A program made the translations under genes and the position numbers. This document shows, piece by piece, positions 16,364 through 25,403 of a DNA stretch of 64,000 nt. Position 1 is the stretch's first letter; the number at the start of each line of letters is the position of its first letter. The stretch is from Pseudomonas citri. Lineage in GTDB: Bacteria; Pseudomonadota; Gammaproteobacteria; Pseudomonadales; Pseudomonadaceae. The stretch is from positions 1-64,000 of the forward strand of contig NZ_JAODAB010000014.1 of NCBI RefSeq assembly GCF_025336485.1. The letters run 5' to 3'. The notes beneath the pieces are model-generated. The model was not told the DNA's origin. It ran no database searches and saw only the letters and a program-made list of their open reading frames with translations.

Positions 16364-17060
16364 AGCCAAGCATCTCGTAGTCACGTTGGTACACCCGCCG
16401 CACCAGCCGACGGGTCCGTACCGAGCATATGTCCCGTACCGGTACCGCTACACGATTCAGGGTGCGGTTCACATGGGGCAACGTTGCGTGTAACCCCAGA
16501 TGCTCGCACACCTGCCGGTAGTCACGCTCAAGGTGCTCTTGGTAACCGATGAAATCCATCGCCAGGTGCCCCAGGGAATCGGTGAGAAAATCGGTCTGGG
16601 GAGCGAAATGCAACTGCCGGGTGATGTTCTCGGGGTGCAGCCAGCGGCTGACGAAATCGTCGAAGTCACGGTAAAGACTCACCAGCTTCTGCGCCGCATG
16701 ATCACGCTGCCCCAGTTTATTGCCCCGCAGGAAAGCATAGGCTGAATACGCACGCTCCAGCGGATCACGGACAAAAGTAAATTTGAAGCTGGCGGCGTAC
16801 TGTTGCGCGAACTGCTCTTCGTACCAATACAACGGCAGGTGTCCTGGACTGTAGCCATCGAACAGCCCCACGCAAACGCTGCTTCCGGCGCACTTGGGTA
16901 CATGGATGAACAGGCAGGCGCGTCGAGCGAAAGCGTCGGGGAACCGGCAGTTGGCCGACATCGACTTGTTCACGACCTGTCGGTCGACAACCGACAGACG
17001 CCCCAATAGAAAGGAGCGTTGCGGCTTGGGCAACAGCTTCCAGAGGTAACGTTGCAACAT
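16356..17060 (-). CDS. Sulfotransferase family 2 protein
   Basis: A 234-residue PAPS-dependent sulfotransferase. The 5'-phosphosulfate loop is V-P-K-C-A-G-S-S at 54-61, preceded by F-I-H, and the 3'-phosphate motif is F-V-R-D-P-L-E-R-A-Y-S-A-Y at 96-108. There is no signal peptide, so it should act in the cytoplasm. It overlaps the APS kinase gene by eight bases, which places donor synthesis and use in one operon. Its place between msbA and hldE in the LPS cluster suggests that the acceptor is an LPS core or other surface sugar, but the acceptor cannot be read from the sequence. Confidence 0.88.
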   Translation of the reverse strand: MLQRYLWKLLPKPQRSFLLGRLSVVDRQVVNKSMSANCRFPDAFARRACLFIHVPKCAGSSVCVGLFDGYSPGHLPLYWYEEQFAQQYAASFKFTFVRDPLERAYSAYAFLRGNKLGQRDHAAQKLVSLYRDFDDFVSRWLHPENITRQLHFAPQTDFLTDSLGHLAMDFIGYQEHLERDYRQVCEHLGLHATLPHVNRTLNRVAVPVRDICSVRTRRLVRRVYQRDYEMLGYE

Positions 17061-17172
17061 TGAAGTACCCGTCGCTGAAGATTCGTTCAGGAAAATCCTG
17101 TCGCCAGAACCTTAGCAAGCACAGGTCGCGGATTTATAGCGACTTGGTCGATACACGTAACAGAAGAGATAC

Positions 17173-17210
17173 AAAGCCCGTGGAACCCTGGCGCGGTCCA
17201 CACGGGCCTT
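17173..17210 (-). terminator. Terminator downstream of msbA
   Basis: GCCCGTG at 17176-17182 pairs with CACGGGC at 17201-17207, flanked by AAA on one side and CTT on the other. The hairpin begins ten bases past the msbA stop and is followed on the minus strand by TTTGTA. It separates msbA from the sulfotransferase operon. The rest of the 159-base gap shows nothing clear. Confidence 0.55.
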
Positions 17211-17219
17211 GACCTGCAA

Positions 17220-19025
17220 TCAGGCGATGTCCTGGGCGGGAGCATCCAGGCCCATGGCATGAAGCCGGGCGTAATAGCCGTTCTGTGCAAGGAGTTCGCC
17301 GTGCGTGCCGCGCTCGACGATGCGGCCCTGGTCCATTACCAGGATCAGGTCGGCCTTCTCGATGGTCGACAGGCGGTGGGCGATGACCAAGGTCGTACGG
17401 CCTTTCATCACCTGGTCCAGTGCCGCCTGGATATGCCGCTCGGACTCCGTGTCCAGGGCCGACGTGGCTTCATCGAGAATCAGCAACGGGGCGTTCTTCA
17501 ACAACGCCCTGGCAATGGCCAGGCGCTGGCGCTGGCCACCGGACAACAGCACGCCGTTCTCGCCCACTTCGGTGTCCAGGCCCTGGGGCAACTGCGCGAT
17601 GAAGTCCATGGCGTAGGCGTCCTGGGCAGCCTTCTCGATGTCGGCCCGCGGCGCGCCAGCCAGGTCCCCGTAGGCGATATTATTGGCCACCGTGTCGTTG
17701 AACAGCGTGACATGCTGCGTCACCTGGGCGACATGCCGACGCAGGTTGCGCAGGCGATAATCCTCGATCTCCACGTCATCCAGCAATATCTCGCCGATTT
17801 CATGGTGGTAGAAGCGCGGGATGAGGCTCGCCAGGGTCGACTTGCCGCTGCCTGAACGGCCCACCAACGCGATCATCTGCCCAGGCATCGCCGTGAAGCT
17901 GATGTCCTTGAGCACCTCGCGGTCGGCACCGGGATAAGTGAAGCTCAGGTTGCGCACGTCGAGCCGGCCACTGACGCGATCCTGCTCGACCATGCCTTTG
18001 TCGACTTCCGGCTCGACATCCAGTTGCTCGAAGATGCTTTCGGCACCGGCGACGCCCCTCTGGATGGTGGAACTGACTTCCGAGAGCTGGCGGATCGGCT
18101 TGGGCAGCAAGCCGGCAGCCGTGATGTAGGCCACCAGGTCACCGGCCGTCGCGTCGCCGCGCAAGAACAGCACGAGGAACATCAGGGCTGCCATGGCGGT
18201 GTAGATCACAAGTTGCAACATCGGCGTATAGACCGCGCCGGTGCGGGTCATGCGCAGCTGCTTATCGGTATTGCCCTGGCTGGCCTGGGCAAAACGCTGC
18301 TCTTCGTAGGCTTCGCCGCCGAAGCTGCGCACCACGCGATAACCCTGGATGGTCTCGGACGCCACGTGGGTCACGTCGCCCATGGCCACCTGGATCTTTT
18401 TGCTCTGTTTGCGGAATTTCTTGCTGGTGTTGCTGACCATCATCGCGATCAACGGCAGGATCGCCAGCATCACCAGCGTCAGCTTCCAGTTCATCCACAC
18501 CAGGTAGACAAAGAGAAACACCACGGTGAGGCCTTCGCGAATCACCACCTTGATGGCATCGGTAGCGGCGCCGGTGACCATGGTCACGTTGAACGTGATC
18601 CGGCTGATCAGGTGTCCGGAATTGTGGGTGTCGAAGTAGCGGTTAGGCAGTACCAGCAACTTGTTGAACAACTCGACCCGCAGGTCGTGTACCAGCCCCA
18701 GGGAAACCTTGGCCAGGTAGTAGTTGCCCAGGAACGAGCCCAGGCCCTGCCACGCGGCGATCAGGATGATCAGCAGCGGCACGGCCATCAGCAGCTTCAA
18801 GTCCTTGAGGTACGGTACGGTGGGAAAGAGCACCGCATCGGGGTTACTCAAACCGTCGACGAAATATTTGAGGATCCCGGCCAGCATGGGCTGGGTGGAG
18901 GCAAATATCACGAAACCCACGATACTCAGCAGGAAAATGCCCACGTAGGGTTTGACGTATCCCAGCAACCGAAAATAGATCTTCAGGCTGGAATCCTGTT
19001 CCGCATTGGGCGGTGCGTCACTCAT
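17220..19025 (-). CDS. msbA: Lipid A-core flippase MsbA
   Basis: ABC exporter half-transporter of 601 residues that flips core-lipid A across the inner membrane. An N-terminal transmembrane domain with six predicted helices covers about residues 20-320. The nucleotide-binding domain has Walker A G-R-S-G-S-G-K-S-T, signature L-S-G-G-Q-R-Q-R and Walker B L-L-I-L-D-E-A-T-S-A-L-D. I took the ATG at 19025; a GTG at 19037 adds four residues and is also possible. It lies 15 bases downstream of waaL, so the two are probably cotranscribed. Confidence 0.95.
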   Translation of the reverse strand: MSDAPPNAEQDSSLKIYFRLLGYVKPYVGIFLLSIVGFVIFASTQPMLAGILKYFVDGLSNPDAVLFPTVPYLKDLKLLMAVPLLIILIAAWQGLGSFLGNYYLAKVSLGLVHDLRVELFNKLLVLPNRYFDTHNSGHLISRITFNVTMVTGAATDAIKVVIREGLTVVFLFVYLVWMNWKLTLVMLAILPLIAMMVSNTSKKFRKQSKKIQVAMGDVTHVASETIQGYRVVRSFGGEAYEEQRFAQASQGNTDKQLRMTRTGAVYTPMLQLVIYTAMAALMFLVLFLRGDATAGDLVAYITAAGLLPKPIRQLSEVSSTIQRGVAGAESIFEQLDVEPEVDKGMVEQDRVSGRLDVRNLSFTYPGADREVLKDISFTAMPGQMIALVGRSGSGKSTLASLIPRFYHHEIGEILLDDVEIEDYRLRNLRRHVAQVTQHVTLFNDTVANNIAYGDLAGAPRADIEKAAQDAYAMDFIAQLPQGLDTEVGENGVLLSGGQRQRLAIARALLKNAPLLILDEATSALDTESERHIQAALDQVMKGRTTLVIAHRLSTIEKADLILVMDQGRIVERGTHGELLAQNGYYARLHAMGLDAPAQDIA

Positions 19026-19040
19026 CGTCGGGCTCACTGG

Positions 19041-20213
19041 TTAGGAAGAACGCGGAATTTTATCACAGCCATCGGACTTGGCCCGTGCCCAGGTCAAAAC
19101 GCTGGCCAGGCCAATCGGTAGCCAACTGATGAACCATTCCGCGCGCGGGGTGCCGGTCAGGCTCGCGGCGTCGAATTGCATCGCCAGGAACGAAAACACC
19201 CACATGCCGAGCACCCCACGGCCCAACTGGCTGTCCCGGGCCCGCCAGGCTTCACGCAGCACGCAGAACCAGGCGACGCACCAGAGCAGCAGCCCCGGTA
19301 GCCCAAGCAGAATGGTTACGTGACTGAACAGATTGTGAGCGTGATCGAACAAGTGGCCCTTAGCGGGGACCCGGTAGTCACTCGCCAGCCCCAGTCCTCC
19401 CCAAGGGTGCTCGGCGATCATGTGCAGGCTCGAAGCGAAGATTTCGGGTCGATAGGACGCGCCACGCGCCATGAACAGCGGCGCGAGCAGCCAGAATATC
19501 AGCACCGCCAGCATTAGCGCCGCAACAGCGATCAGACGGGTGCGCTTGTCCCGGCAATAAAGGGGCATGGCCAGCACGCTGAGTAGCAAGGCCAGCGCCG
19601 CGCCGCGACTCTGGCTCGCCACGACGAATGCCCCCAGTAGCGCCAGGGCCACCGCCCAAAGCACTTGCAGCCCGACATGCCGCGGAATCCAGTGCAGCAT
19701 CCAGATAGCTGCCAGACCGATCACATAGCCGCCCAGTAGCGGATGGGAGAGTTCTCCCAACCCCTCCAGGCGCGCGGTCCAGGGTTTGTTCGCAATGCCG
19801 TAGAAATGAATGATCGCCATCAGCGCCGTCAGCGCAAGGCCCACCCCACCCCACTGCATGACACGAATCACCCGCTCGGGCTGGCCGTCGGCGTAGATCG
19901 GGAAAAACATCAGGAACACCAGGATGTAGAGCAAGCGCTTGACTTCGCGGGAAGGATCCGCCGACTCGGCCCAGAGCAGCGTGACCAATGCCCAGGCCGC
20001 CAGCGCCAGCAGCGCGAGGCAGATCGTCCGCTGGGCGCGCCACCATTCTCCCAACCGCCGACGGGCCGGCCATGCGAACAGGATTGCGGGCAACCAGACA
20101 AATACCACCAAGCCTTGCTGATAGATCTTGTTACTAGGAGCCAGCGCAATCGCCAACAAGAACCATAACAAGCCAAAAGCCATCCATCTCTGCGCCCAAC
20201 GTGTTGCCTGCAT
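19041..20213 (-). CDS. waaL: O-antigen ligase WaaL
   Basis: Polytopic membrane protein of 390 residues with about twelve hydrophobic segments and a large periplasmic loop near residues 255-300. The loop contains H-A-H-N-L-F-S-H, the conserved histidine region of the Wzy/WaaL (Wzy_C) family. WaaL joins O-polysaccharide from undecaprenyl diphosphate to the lipid A-core on the periplasmic face, after MsbA has flipped it; msbA is the next gene. WaaL proteins are poorly conserved, so the name rests on motif and context. The 108-base gap upstream separates it from a divergent kinase-fold gene and probably holds promoters for both. Confidence 0.88.
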   Translation of the reverse strand: MQATRWAQRWMAFGLLWFLLAIALAPSNKIYQQGLVVFVWLPAILFAWPARRRLGEWWRAQRTICLALLALAAWALVTLLWAESADPSREVKRLLYILVFLMFFPIYADGQPERVIRVMQWGGVGLALTALMAIIHFYGIANKPWTARLEGLGELSHPLLGGYVIGLAAIWMLHWIPRHVGLQVLWAVALALLGAFVVASQSRGAALALLLSVLAMPLYCRDKRTRLIAVAALMLAVLIFWLLAPLFMARGASYRPEIFASSLHMIAEHPWGGLGLASDYRVPAKGHLFDHAHNLFSHVTILLGLPGLLLWCVAWFCVLREAWRARDSQLGRGVLGMWVFSFLAMQFDAASLTGTPRAEWFISWLPIGLASVLTWARAKSDGCDKIPRSS

Positions 20214-20321
20214 CTATCGCTCCTAAAACTGTGTCCCCGCCAAACCGGCATGGTTAAAACAAAAACTTTTGGGCATCATGAGCCGCCACGGCACCGGTTC
20301 TTTCAACAAGGTTTCCCTACG

Positions 20322-20930
20322 ATGCAATCCTCACGGCTTCCCCAAGCCGCTTTGAATCAATTGATTGAAGGCGCCAGCATTCTGGAGGCCGACAGCTACG
20401 GCCCGAAAGTCTATCTGCTGCAGGATGGGAATATCCTTAAACTGTTTCGCCGCAAGCGGCTTTTTTCCTCGGCCCTCATACGGCCTTATTCAACGCGATT
20501 TATCAACAATGCCGTGCGCTTGCACAAGCTCGGCGTACCCACCTTGCAAGTGCTGGCCTCCTATACCCTGAACGCGCCCGGCATGACCGCCGTACTGTAT
20601 CGGCCGCTTCCTGGAAAAACCCTGCGTCAATTATCCAATCAGGAGCATTTCAGTTGGCAGCAGGCGCTCCCTGCGCTGGTCGAGCTGATCCGCAGCCTGC
20701 ACGCCAGCGGCATTTATTTCCGCTCGCTGCACCTGGGCAACATTGTCGTTACGCCTGAAAACAAACTGGGATTGATCGATGTGGCGGACATGCGTTTCCT
20801 GCGCTCGCCACTGCCACGCTATCTGGCGCGTCGCAACTTGCAGCATTTCGCTCGATATATTGCCCGTGAAAACCTGAACGCCAGCTTTCCAATGCAAGCG
20901 TTGGAAAACGCCTTACTGGCGACTGCCTGA
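20322..20930 (+). CDS. Kinase-fold protein lacking the catalytic Asp ('toluene tolerance' family)
   Basis: A 202-residue cytoplasmic protein with the lipopolysaccharide-kinase/BUD32-like fold. The segment F-R-S-L-H-L-G-N-I at 133-141 aligns with the usual H-G-D-x-H-x-x-N loop, but the catalytic Asp is replaced by S135. N140 and the metal-binding D153 (L-I-D-V-A-D) remain. Relatives are often labelled toluene tolerance protein, a name without clear mechanistic basis that I know of. It is the only plus-strand gene inside the LPS cluster, divergent from waaL, and it overlaps the convergent glycosyltransferase gene by 18 bases. AAGG lies upstream of the chosen ATG at 20322. A pseudokinase or regulatory role in core synthesis is an inference. 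Confidence 0.75.
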   Translation: MQSSRLPQAALNQLIEGASILEADSYGPKVYLLQDGNILKLFRRKRLFSSALIRPYSTRFINNAVRLHKLGVPTLQVLASYTLNAPGMTAVLYRPLPGKTLRQLSNQEHFSWQQALPALVELIRSLHASGIYFRSLHLGNIVVTPENKLGLIDVADMRFLRSPLPRYLARRNLQHFARYIARENLNASFPMQALENALLATA

Positions 20931-22019
20931 AATCAGCTGCCGAGCGGTCTGGGTGAAATTCAACCAGGCCGCTTCAGGAGCCAGCGCCCGGTACTGGGCG
21001 GCCGCGACCCCCTCTGCGCACGCCTGCCCCGCCCGCCGGATCGCCTCGCTCCAGCGCTCATCATCGTTGACCGGGGCGTACCAGCCGGTATCGCCCAACT
21101 GCTCACGAAAAACAGCGAGTTCGCTGACCAGCACCGGGGCACCCGCCAGGACCGCTTCCTGGAGGATCAGGCCCAACCCCTCGGCCACGGAGGGGATCAA
21201 TATCCAGTCAAACGCCTTGTAGAGCCTAGCGACGTTCCCCACATGCCCGGTCAACACCACCTTGCCGGCCAGATCCGCCTCGGCGATTCGCGCCTCCAGC
21301 GCCTCGCGCCTGGGACCGTCACCCACGATCACCAGACGCCATTCGGGTTGATCGACCGCCGCCCGGGCAAACGCCTGCAACAAACTGGCGAACCCCTTGC
21401 TGTCCACCAACCGGCCTATGGCGCCGAACACCCGCACGTCAGTGTCTGGCAAGCCCAGCCGGGCACGGGCCTCTGCGCGCGGCATGAGTGCGGACCGGAA
21501 CGCAACCGGGTCGAACGCACTGCGTAGCGTAAAGACCGGAAGGTCCAGTTCGCCCTGGAGCGACGTTGCCAAGGTTTCGGAGACCGCCGCCAGGTTCAGC
21601 CGGGAGGCCGGGAAGCCGCGCAACAAGTCACGGACAGCCGCGTTGAGTCGAGTGGCGCCATGGAAAATCACCACGACGCGAATCTGCGGCAAATCCTGCA
21701 AAACGGGCAACAAGGCCCGGGCCACGCCCACGCCATCGAGCAGCACGACACGGGCATCGCTGTCGAGCAATGCCTGGCGGAAACGGCCGTGCATCAACGG
21801 TTTGAACAGCCGCCAGACATGCCGCCCCTTGAGCTGGGCAGACGTCAGCTTCCACTCCCGCACCGGCTCGACATCAACCTGGCAGGCAGATGCCGAGCCT
21901 TGCAAGAGCCACGTCTTGACAGGCGTGGCAGGCTCGATCCGCGACAGTATCTGGTGGTGGACCTTGTGTACCGAAGCGAATGGCGAACCGCCCGCCCACA
22001 TGACGTTGATGATGCTCAT
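20913..22019 (-). CDS. Glycosyltransferase, GT4 family
   Basis: A 368-residue GT-B fold transferase. The C-terminal domain shows the Glycos_transf_1 pattern: F-G-A-I-G-R-L-V-D-S-K-G-F near 210-222, V-G-D-G-P-R-R-E-A-L, and the nucleotide-sugar binding E-G-L-G-L-I-L-Q-E-A segment. It probably adds a sugar to the outer LPS core at the cytoplasmic face. It occupies the place of wapR (PA5000) in P. aeruginosa, but WapR as I recall belongs to another family, so I give no symbol. It is 34 bases downstream of the next glycosyltransferase gene on the same strand. Confidence 0.85.
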   Translation of the reverse strand: MSIINVMWAGGSPFASVHKVHHQILSRIEPATPVKTWLLQGSASACQVDVEPVREWKLTSAQLKGRHVWRLFKPLMHGRFRQALLDSDARVVLLDGVGVARALLPVLQDLPQIRVVVIFHGATRLNAAVRDLLRGFPASRLNLAAVSETLATSLQGELDLPVFTLRSAFDPVAFRSALMPRAEARARLGLPDTDVRVFGAIGRLVDSKGFASLLQAFARAAVDQPEWRLVIVGDGPRREALEARIAEADLAGKVVLTGHVGNVARLYKAFDWILIPSVAEGLGLILQEAVLAGAPVLVSELAVFREQLGDTGWYAPVNDDERWSEAIRRAGQACAEGVAAAQYRALAPEAAWLNFTQTARQLISGSRQ

Positions 22020-22053
22020 AGAGCGAGGAACCTTTTATCGCGGACCATGCCTG

Positions 22054-23010
22054 TCAAACACCCAGCCTCAGGCGCCATTTTTCCAGCAGGCTCAACGGTG
22101 CCCGAGGTCGCAGGGTCGGCTCCAGTGCCTGCACGATCTTCTGCCCGATGCGCGCAAAGCTGAATTGTTCCAACGCCAGCTTCTGGCCGTTGTGCGCCAC
22201 ACTGCGCGCCAGCTCGGGATCGGCACGCAACCGGGAGAGCTTTTCCTGAAGTTGTGCGATATCTCGGTACAACACCACGTTATGCATATCCTGCAAGCCC
22301 AACGCACGGGCCTCATCGGCCCCCTGGTCGAAGGCCAGCAGCACACAGCCGCAGGCCATGGCTTCGAAATTCTTGATCATGAACTCGCCCATGCCGACAT
22401 CGGCACTGACGAAGAAACGGATGCGGTTGAGGGTCTCGCAGTACTCTTCACCGGACTTGGTGCGTGTCACCACCAGCGGTTCGACACGGCCCAACTCATC
22501 CAGCAACGCCTTGCGACCACTGTAGGCGACGCTGTTGGTGCTACCGACGAAAGCCAGTTCGATATCCCGCTCACGCCCCTGATCCTGCAACAACGACTGA
22601 TCGTAGCCCTTGGGCACGAACACCGCATCAAAACCTTCGGCGCGCAGGCGCTCGGTGACCATGAAACCGGAACTGATGACGCGCGCCCACGGTAGGCGAC
22701 GGTAGTGCGCGCTGAACTTGCCGGTGTATTTACACGGAATGTAGTTCTGATAGGCGTCGTGCTCGAGAATCACCAGGTTGGGGATGGTGCGAATGAACGC
22801 CGCCTGGCGAATCTCTTGCTTGAAGCGCAGGAAAAATACGATCCGGTCGTAGCGCGAGACATCGACGTGGCGCCGGAAGTAGGCTCGCAGGTTGCGCTGC
22901 TCATGGCTGTCGAGCCAGCGCAGGTCGCATTCGCAATGGGCGGCCACGCCCTCATAGAGCCGGTCCAGAATGGCCCGTTGTTCTTTCTGCACCAGAAATA
23001 GAACTTTCAT
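22054..23010 (-). CDS. ssg: Glycosyltransferase, Ssg-like
   Basis: A 318-residue predicted GT-B glycosyltransferase with a CgeB/Glyco_trans_1_2-like C-terminal half, including G-E-F-M-I-K-N-F-E-A-M-A-C-G-C near residues 208-222. By position between a core glycosyltransferase and dnpA it matches PA5001, which I recall as Ssg, a surface-sugar glycosyltransferase affecting LPS and adhesion. The symbol rests on that synteny and general similarity. The ATG at 23010 follows AAGGAAAA; an upstream in-frame extension to 23067 has no support. It is 84 bases downstream of dnpA. Confidence 0.78.
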   Translation of the reverse strand: MKVLFLVQKEQRAILDRLYEGVAAHCECDLRWLDSHEQRNLRAYFRRHVDVSRYDRIVFFLRFKQEIRQAAFIRTIPNLVILEHDAYQNYIPCKYTGKFSAHYRRLPWARVISSGFMVTERLRAEGFDAVFVPKGYDQSLLQDQGRERDIELAFVGSTNSVAYSGRKALLDELGRVEPLVVTRTKSGEEYCETLNRIRFFVSADVGMGEFMIKNFEAMACGCVLLAFDQGADEARALGLQDMHNVVLYRDIAQLQEKLSRLRADPELARSVAHNGQKLALEQFSFARIGQKIVQALEPTLRPRAPLSLLEKWRLRLGV

Positions 23011-23094
23011 CGTTTTCCTTGCGGCACCAAACGACTGGAAAAAAAACCGGGAGCCCGGTTGCGCCACAGCGCAAGGACATCCCGCCTGGGGCCG

Positions 23095-24510
23095 CTAAAG
23101 TCGCCAAAACAGTTCATGACGACGCACAGCCTTGCGAAAAAACTCGTTCTCGCCATACCGCGAGACCGTGCGCCCGGCCAGCACTCGCTGGATAGCGCGG
23201 CGCAGGCGACGCTTGAACGGCGCTCGCGGTTGCAGATCATGCATCATTCCCAACGCCATGGCCTTGTCCCGCTGGCCGGCCAACGACAACGGCAGGCTCA
23301 ATGGCTGCATCAGTCGATCCGCCGCGAAGACCGGTGGCAGCGCCACGCCCTCTCCCGCATTACCCATCGGCCAGCGGTCGTTGTCATGCAGGTGGTTGGC
23401 GTAGCCCAGCAACGTGGTCGGTTGCCATTCCAGGCCTTCAAGGGCCTGCAGGACAGCATCGTGGGCGCAGCGATGATCGGGGTGTGGGTCAAGGGTCGGG
23501 TGGGGCAACACAATGACGTCAGGGCAGGCCTTGAGCAGCAGCTCGCGCAGGTCTGCCAACAGGTTGTTCCAGGTCGGGGCGCCGTCGGCATCACCGGGCA
23601 GGGCAAACGGGTTCAACTGGCGGAAGGGCCGGGTGTCGCTCAGGTCCGCCTCCCGGGAGCCCTGGGGTTGCCCGGGCGCCGCCTGCATGGCGGCCAGTTG
23701 CAAGCAGAAGTACCCCAACTGCACGCAATGGGCTTGTGGCACGCCGGCCCAACGCGGCACGGCGATGCTGTCCCAGGCACGCAAGCGGCCCTTGAGCCGT
23801 GCGGCCTCGACGCGGTCCAGGCCCATCTGCTGGTAGTGTTCGGCCTCGATCTCACCGGCGGTCAGCGTCACGATCCAGGTCTCGTCCGCCTGGCTGTACA
23901 AGCCGTAGGCGGCCAGTTCTGCATCGTCGGCATGGGGAGCGATGATCATCACCCGCTGGTGCTTCACCTGCGGCGATGTGAACGACCACAACGTTGGCTC
24001 ACCCAACAAGCGGCAAAAACGCCCGCGCAGGCACAGTTCACCCCGGGACAAAGCCGTCGCCTGCTCACTGAGGTTGAGGTAGCGTAGGCCGTTGACGCCG
24101 CGCTCGAACGTCTGCCGATCCGGGTATTCACCGCCCGTCAATTCGACGACGGGGTCGAGAAAACGTCCCAGCCAGGTGCTTTTGACCCGCAGGGCGAGGA
24201 TCAACGTCGCGCCTTCGTCGAGGATCACACCTTCGTCCAGGCGCAGTCGCCCGGCATTGAGGTGCACCTTGGGTTGCTGGGTAAACGGCGCAAAACTGTA
24301 CTGATAGTCGTCCCTGGGCGAATAGAACAGATGGTCGGCGAACCAGGCTTCATGGGCGACCCAGCCCAGCACCGCCAGCACCAGGGGCAACCACCAGGCC
24401 ACCGCTACGCCCGACAGGACCAGCACGATGAGCGCGAGCAGCAACCCCACGCGCTTGTTACGACGGTGGCGCTTGAGCAACTGCTGCTTGCGGTTCGTCG
24501 GGGCGTTCAT
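23095..24510 (-). CDS. dnpA: PIG-L family de-N-acetylase DnpA
   Basis: A 471-residue protein with an N-terminal membrane anchor (two hydrophobic stretches within residues 21-50) and a PIG-L deacetylase domain. The zinc motif P-H-A-D-D-A-E is at 192-198, and H-P-H-P-D-H-R-C-A-H lies near 340-350. It probably removes an N-acetyl group from an LPS sugar. The P. aeruginosa counterpart PA5002 was named DnpA and linked to fluoroquinolone tolerance and persister formation (from memory). Its ATG overlaps the stop of the mig-14 gene as ATGA, indicating coupled translation. Confidence 0.87.
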   Translation of the reverse strand: MNAPTNRKQQLLKRHRRNKRVGLLLALIVLVLSGVAVAWWLPLVLAVLGWVAHEAWFADHLFYSPRDDYQYSFAPFTQQPKVHLNAGRLRLDEGVILDEGATLILALRVKSTWLGRFLDPVVELTGGEYPDRQTFERGVNGLRYLNLSEQATALSRGELCLRGRFCRLLGEPTLWSFTSPQVKHQRVMIIAPHADDAELAAYGLYSQADETWIVTLTAGEIEAEHYQQMGLDRVEAARLKGRLRAWDSIAVPRWAGVPQAHCVQLGYFCLQLAAMQAAPGQPQGSREADLSDTRPFRQLNPFALPGDADGAPTWNNLLADLRELLLKACPDVIVLPHPTLDPHPDHRCAHDAVLQALEGLEWQPTTLLGYANHLHDNDRWPMGNAGEGVALPPVFAADRLMQPLSLPLSLAGQRDKAMALGMMHDLQPRAPFKRRLRRAIQRVLAGRTVSRYGENEFFRKAVRRHELFWRL

Positions 24511-25403
24511 ACGGTAAACACCGGCACGGGGTTGCACCAACGATCCTTGTATTCCCGGTCGGTACGACCGAACGAAAAGCGCAACGGCTTGCCGGCGGCA
24601 CGGGCATGCTCCCAGGCGCTTTGGGTGTTGAGGAAGCTCAACACACTGCCGGGACTGAACTCGCGGGTCTGCGGGTCGACGCCACCGTTGATGTACTCCA
24701 CACTGATCCACTCGGGAGCTTCGACGCGGTATACCAGTTGAATGGCGATCGGCGCATCGTTGAGGAAGATCACCGAGCCGATCAACAGTTCGCGCAGCAG
24801 CTCGATCACTTCGCCCATGCGCTCGGCACCGGTGGCGGCAAAGCCCCAGCGGCGCAGGAACAGGTCGCAGTAGATCGAGGCCAACTCGGCACTGGAAAAC
24901 TCGCCGACCGGTCGTACCACCCCGCCCGCCTCTTCCAGCAAACGCAGCTCACGGCGCTGGTTGTAGCGAAACTTTTTCGACAGCTCCTCCGGCGTGCGAG
25001 CCATCGCCAGTTGCTCCTGTTGCAACTTCAAGCCAGTGAAACGCCCCTCGTTGAGCGCCGACAGGTAGCGCCCGCGATGACGCAACGGTGCCTGCGCGTC
25101 GGGCGCCGCCGGCAGGATCAGCTCGGCATTGCCCAGGTCGAAGAGACCTTTTTTTCCACTGCGCTTGAGCACGTCCTTGGACAAGGCCAGGTCGCGCCCC
25201 CAGGTCGGGATCGCAGCCTTGAGTGCTCCATCTTGCTCGAACGCCAGGTAACGCACGGGAATCCCGGCCAGGGCCGCCAGGCGCTCGACCACCAGGGGGT
25301 GGGTCGCCACGCTGCCGCCAAAACGCTGCCAGGCCTGGGCATACGTCGACGCGTCTACGGCGGTCCAGCCGCGTTCGCGCCAGCCTTGAAATCGGTTGAG
25401 CAT
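24507..25403 (-). CDS. mig-14: Mig-14 family protein
   Basis: A 298-residue protein of the Mig-14 family, which has a GNAT-like acyltransferase fold. In Salmonella and P. aeruginosa (PA5003) Mig-14 is associated with the inner membrane and with resistance to antimicrobial peptides such as polymyxin; the chemistry is unresolved as far as I know. The C-terminal part carries E-F-S-P-G-S-V-L-S-F-L-N and R-F-S-F-G-R-T-D-R-E-Y-K-D-R-W, which I take as family signatures. The ATG at 25403 overlaps the stop of the preceding glycosyltransferase gene by one base (TGATG). The longer upstream reading is a shadow of that gene. Confidence 0.85.
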   Translation of the reverse strand: MLNRFQGWRERGWTAVDASTYAQAWQRFGGSVATHPLVVERLAALAGIPVRYLAFEQDGALKAAIPTWGRDLALSKDVLKRSGKKGLFDLGNAELILPAAPDAQAPLRHRGRYLSALNEGRFTGLKLQQEQLAMARTPEELSKKFRYNQRRELRLLEEAGGVVRPVGEFSSAELASIYCDLFLRRWGFAATGAERMGEVIELLRELLIGSVIFLNDAPIAIQLVYRVEAPEWISVEYINGGVDPQTREFSPGSVLSFLNTQSAWEHARAAGKPLRFSFGRTDREYKDRWCNPVPVFTV

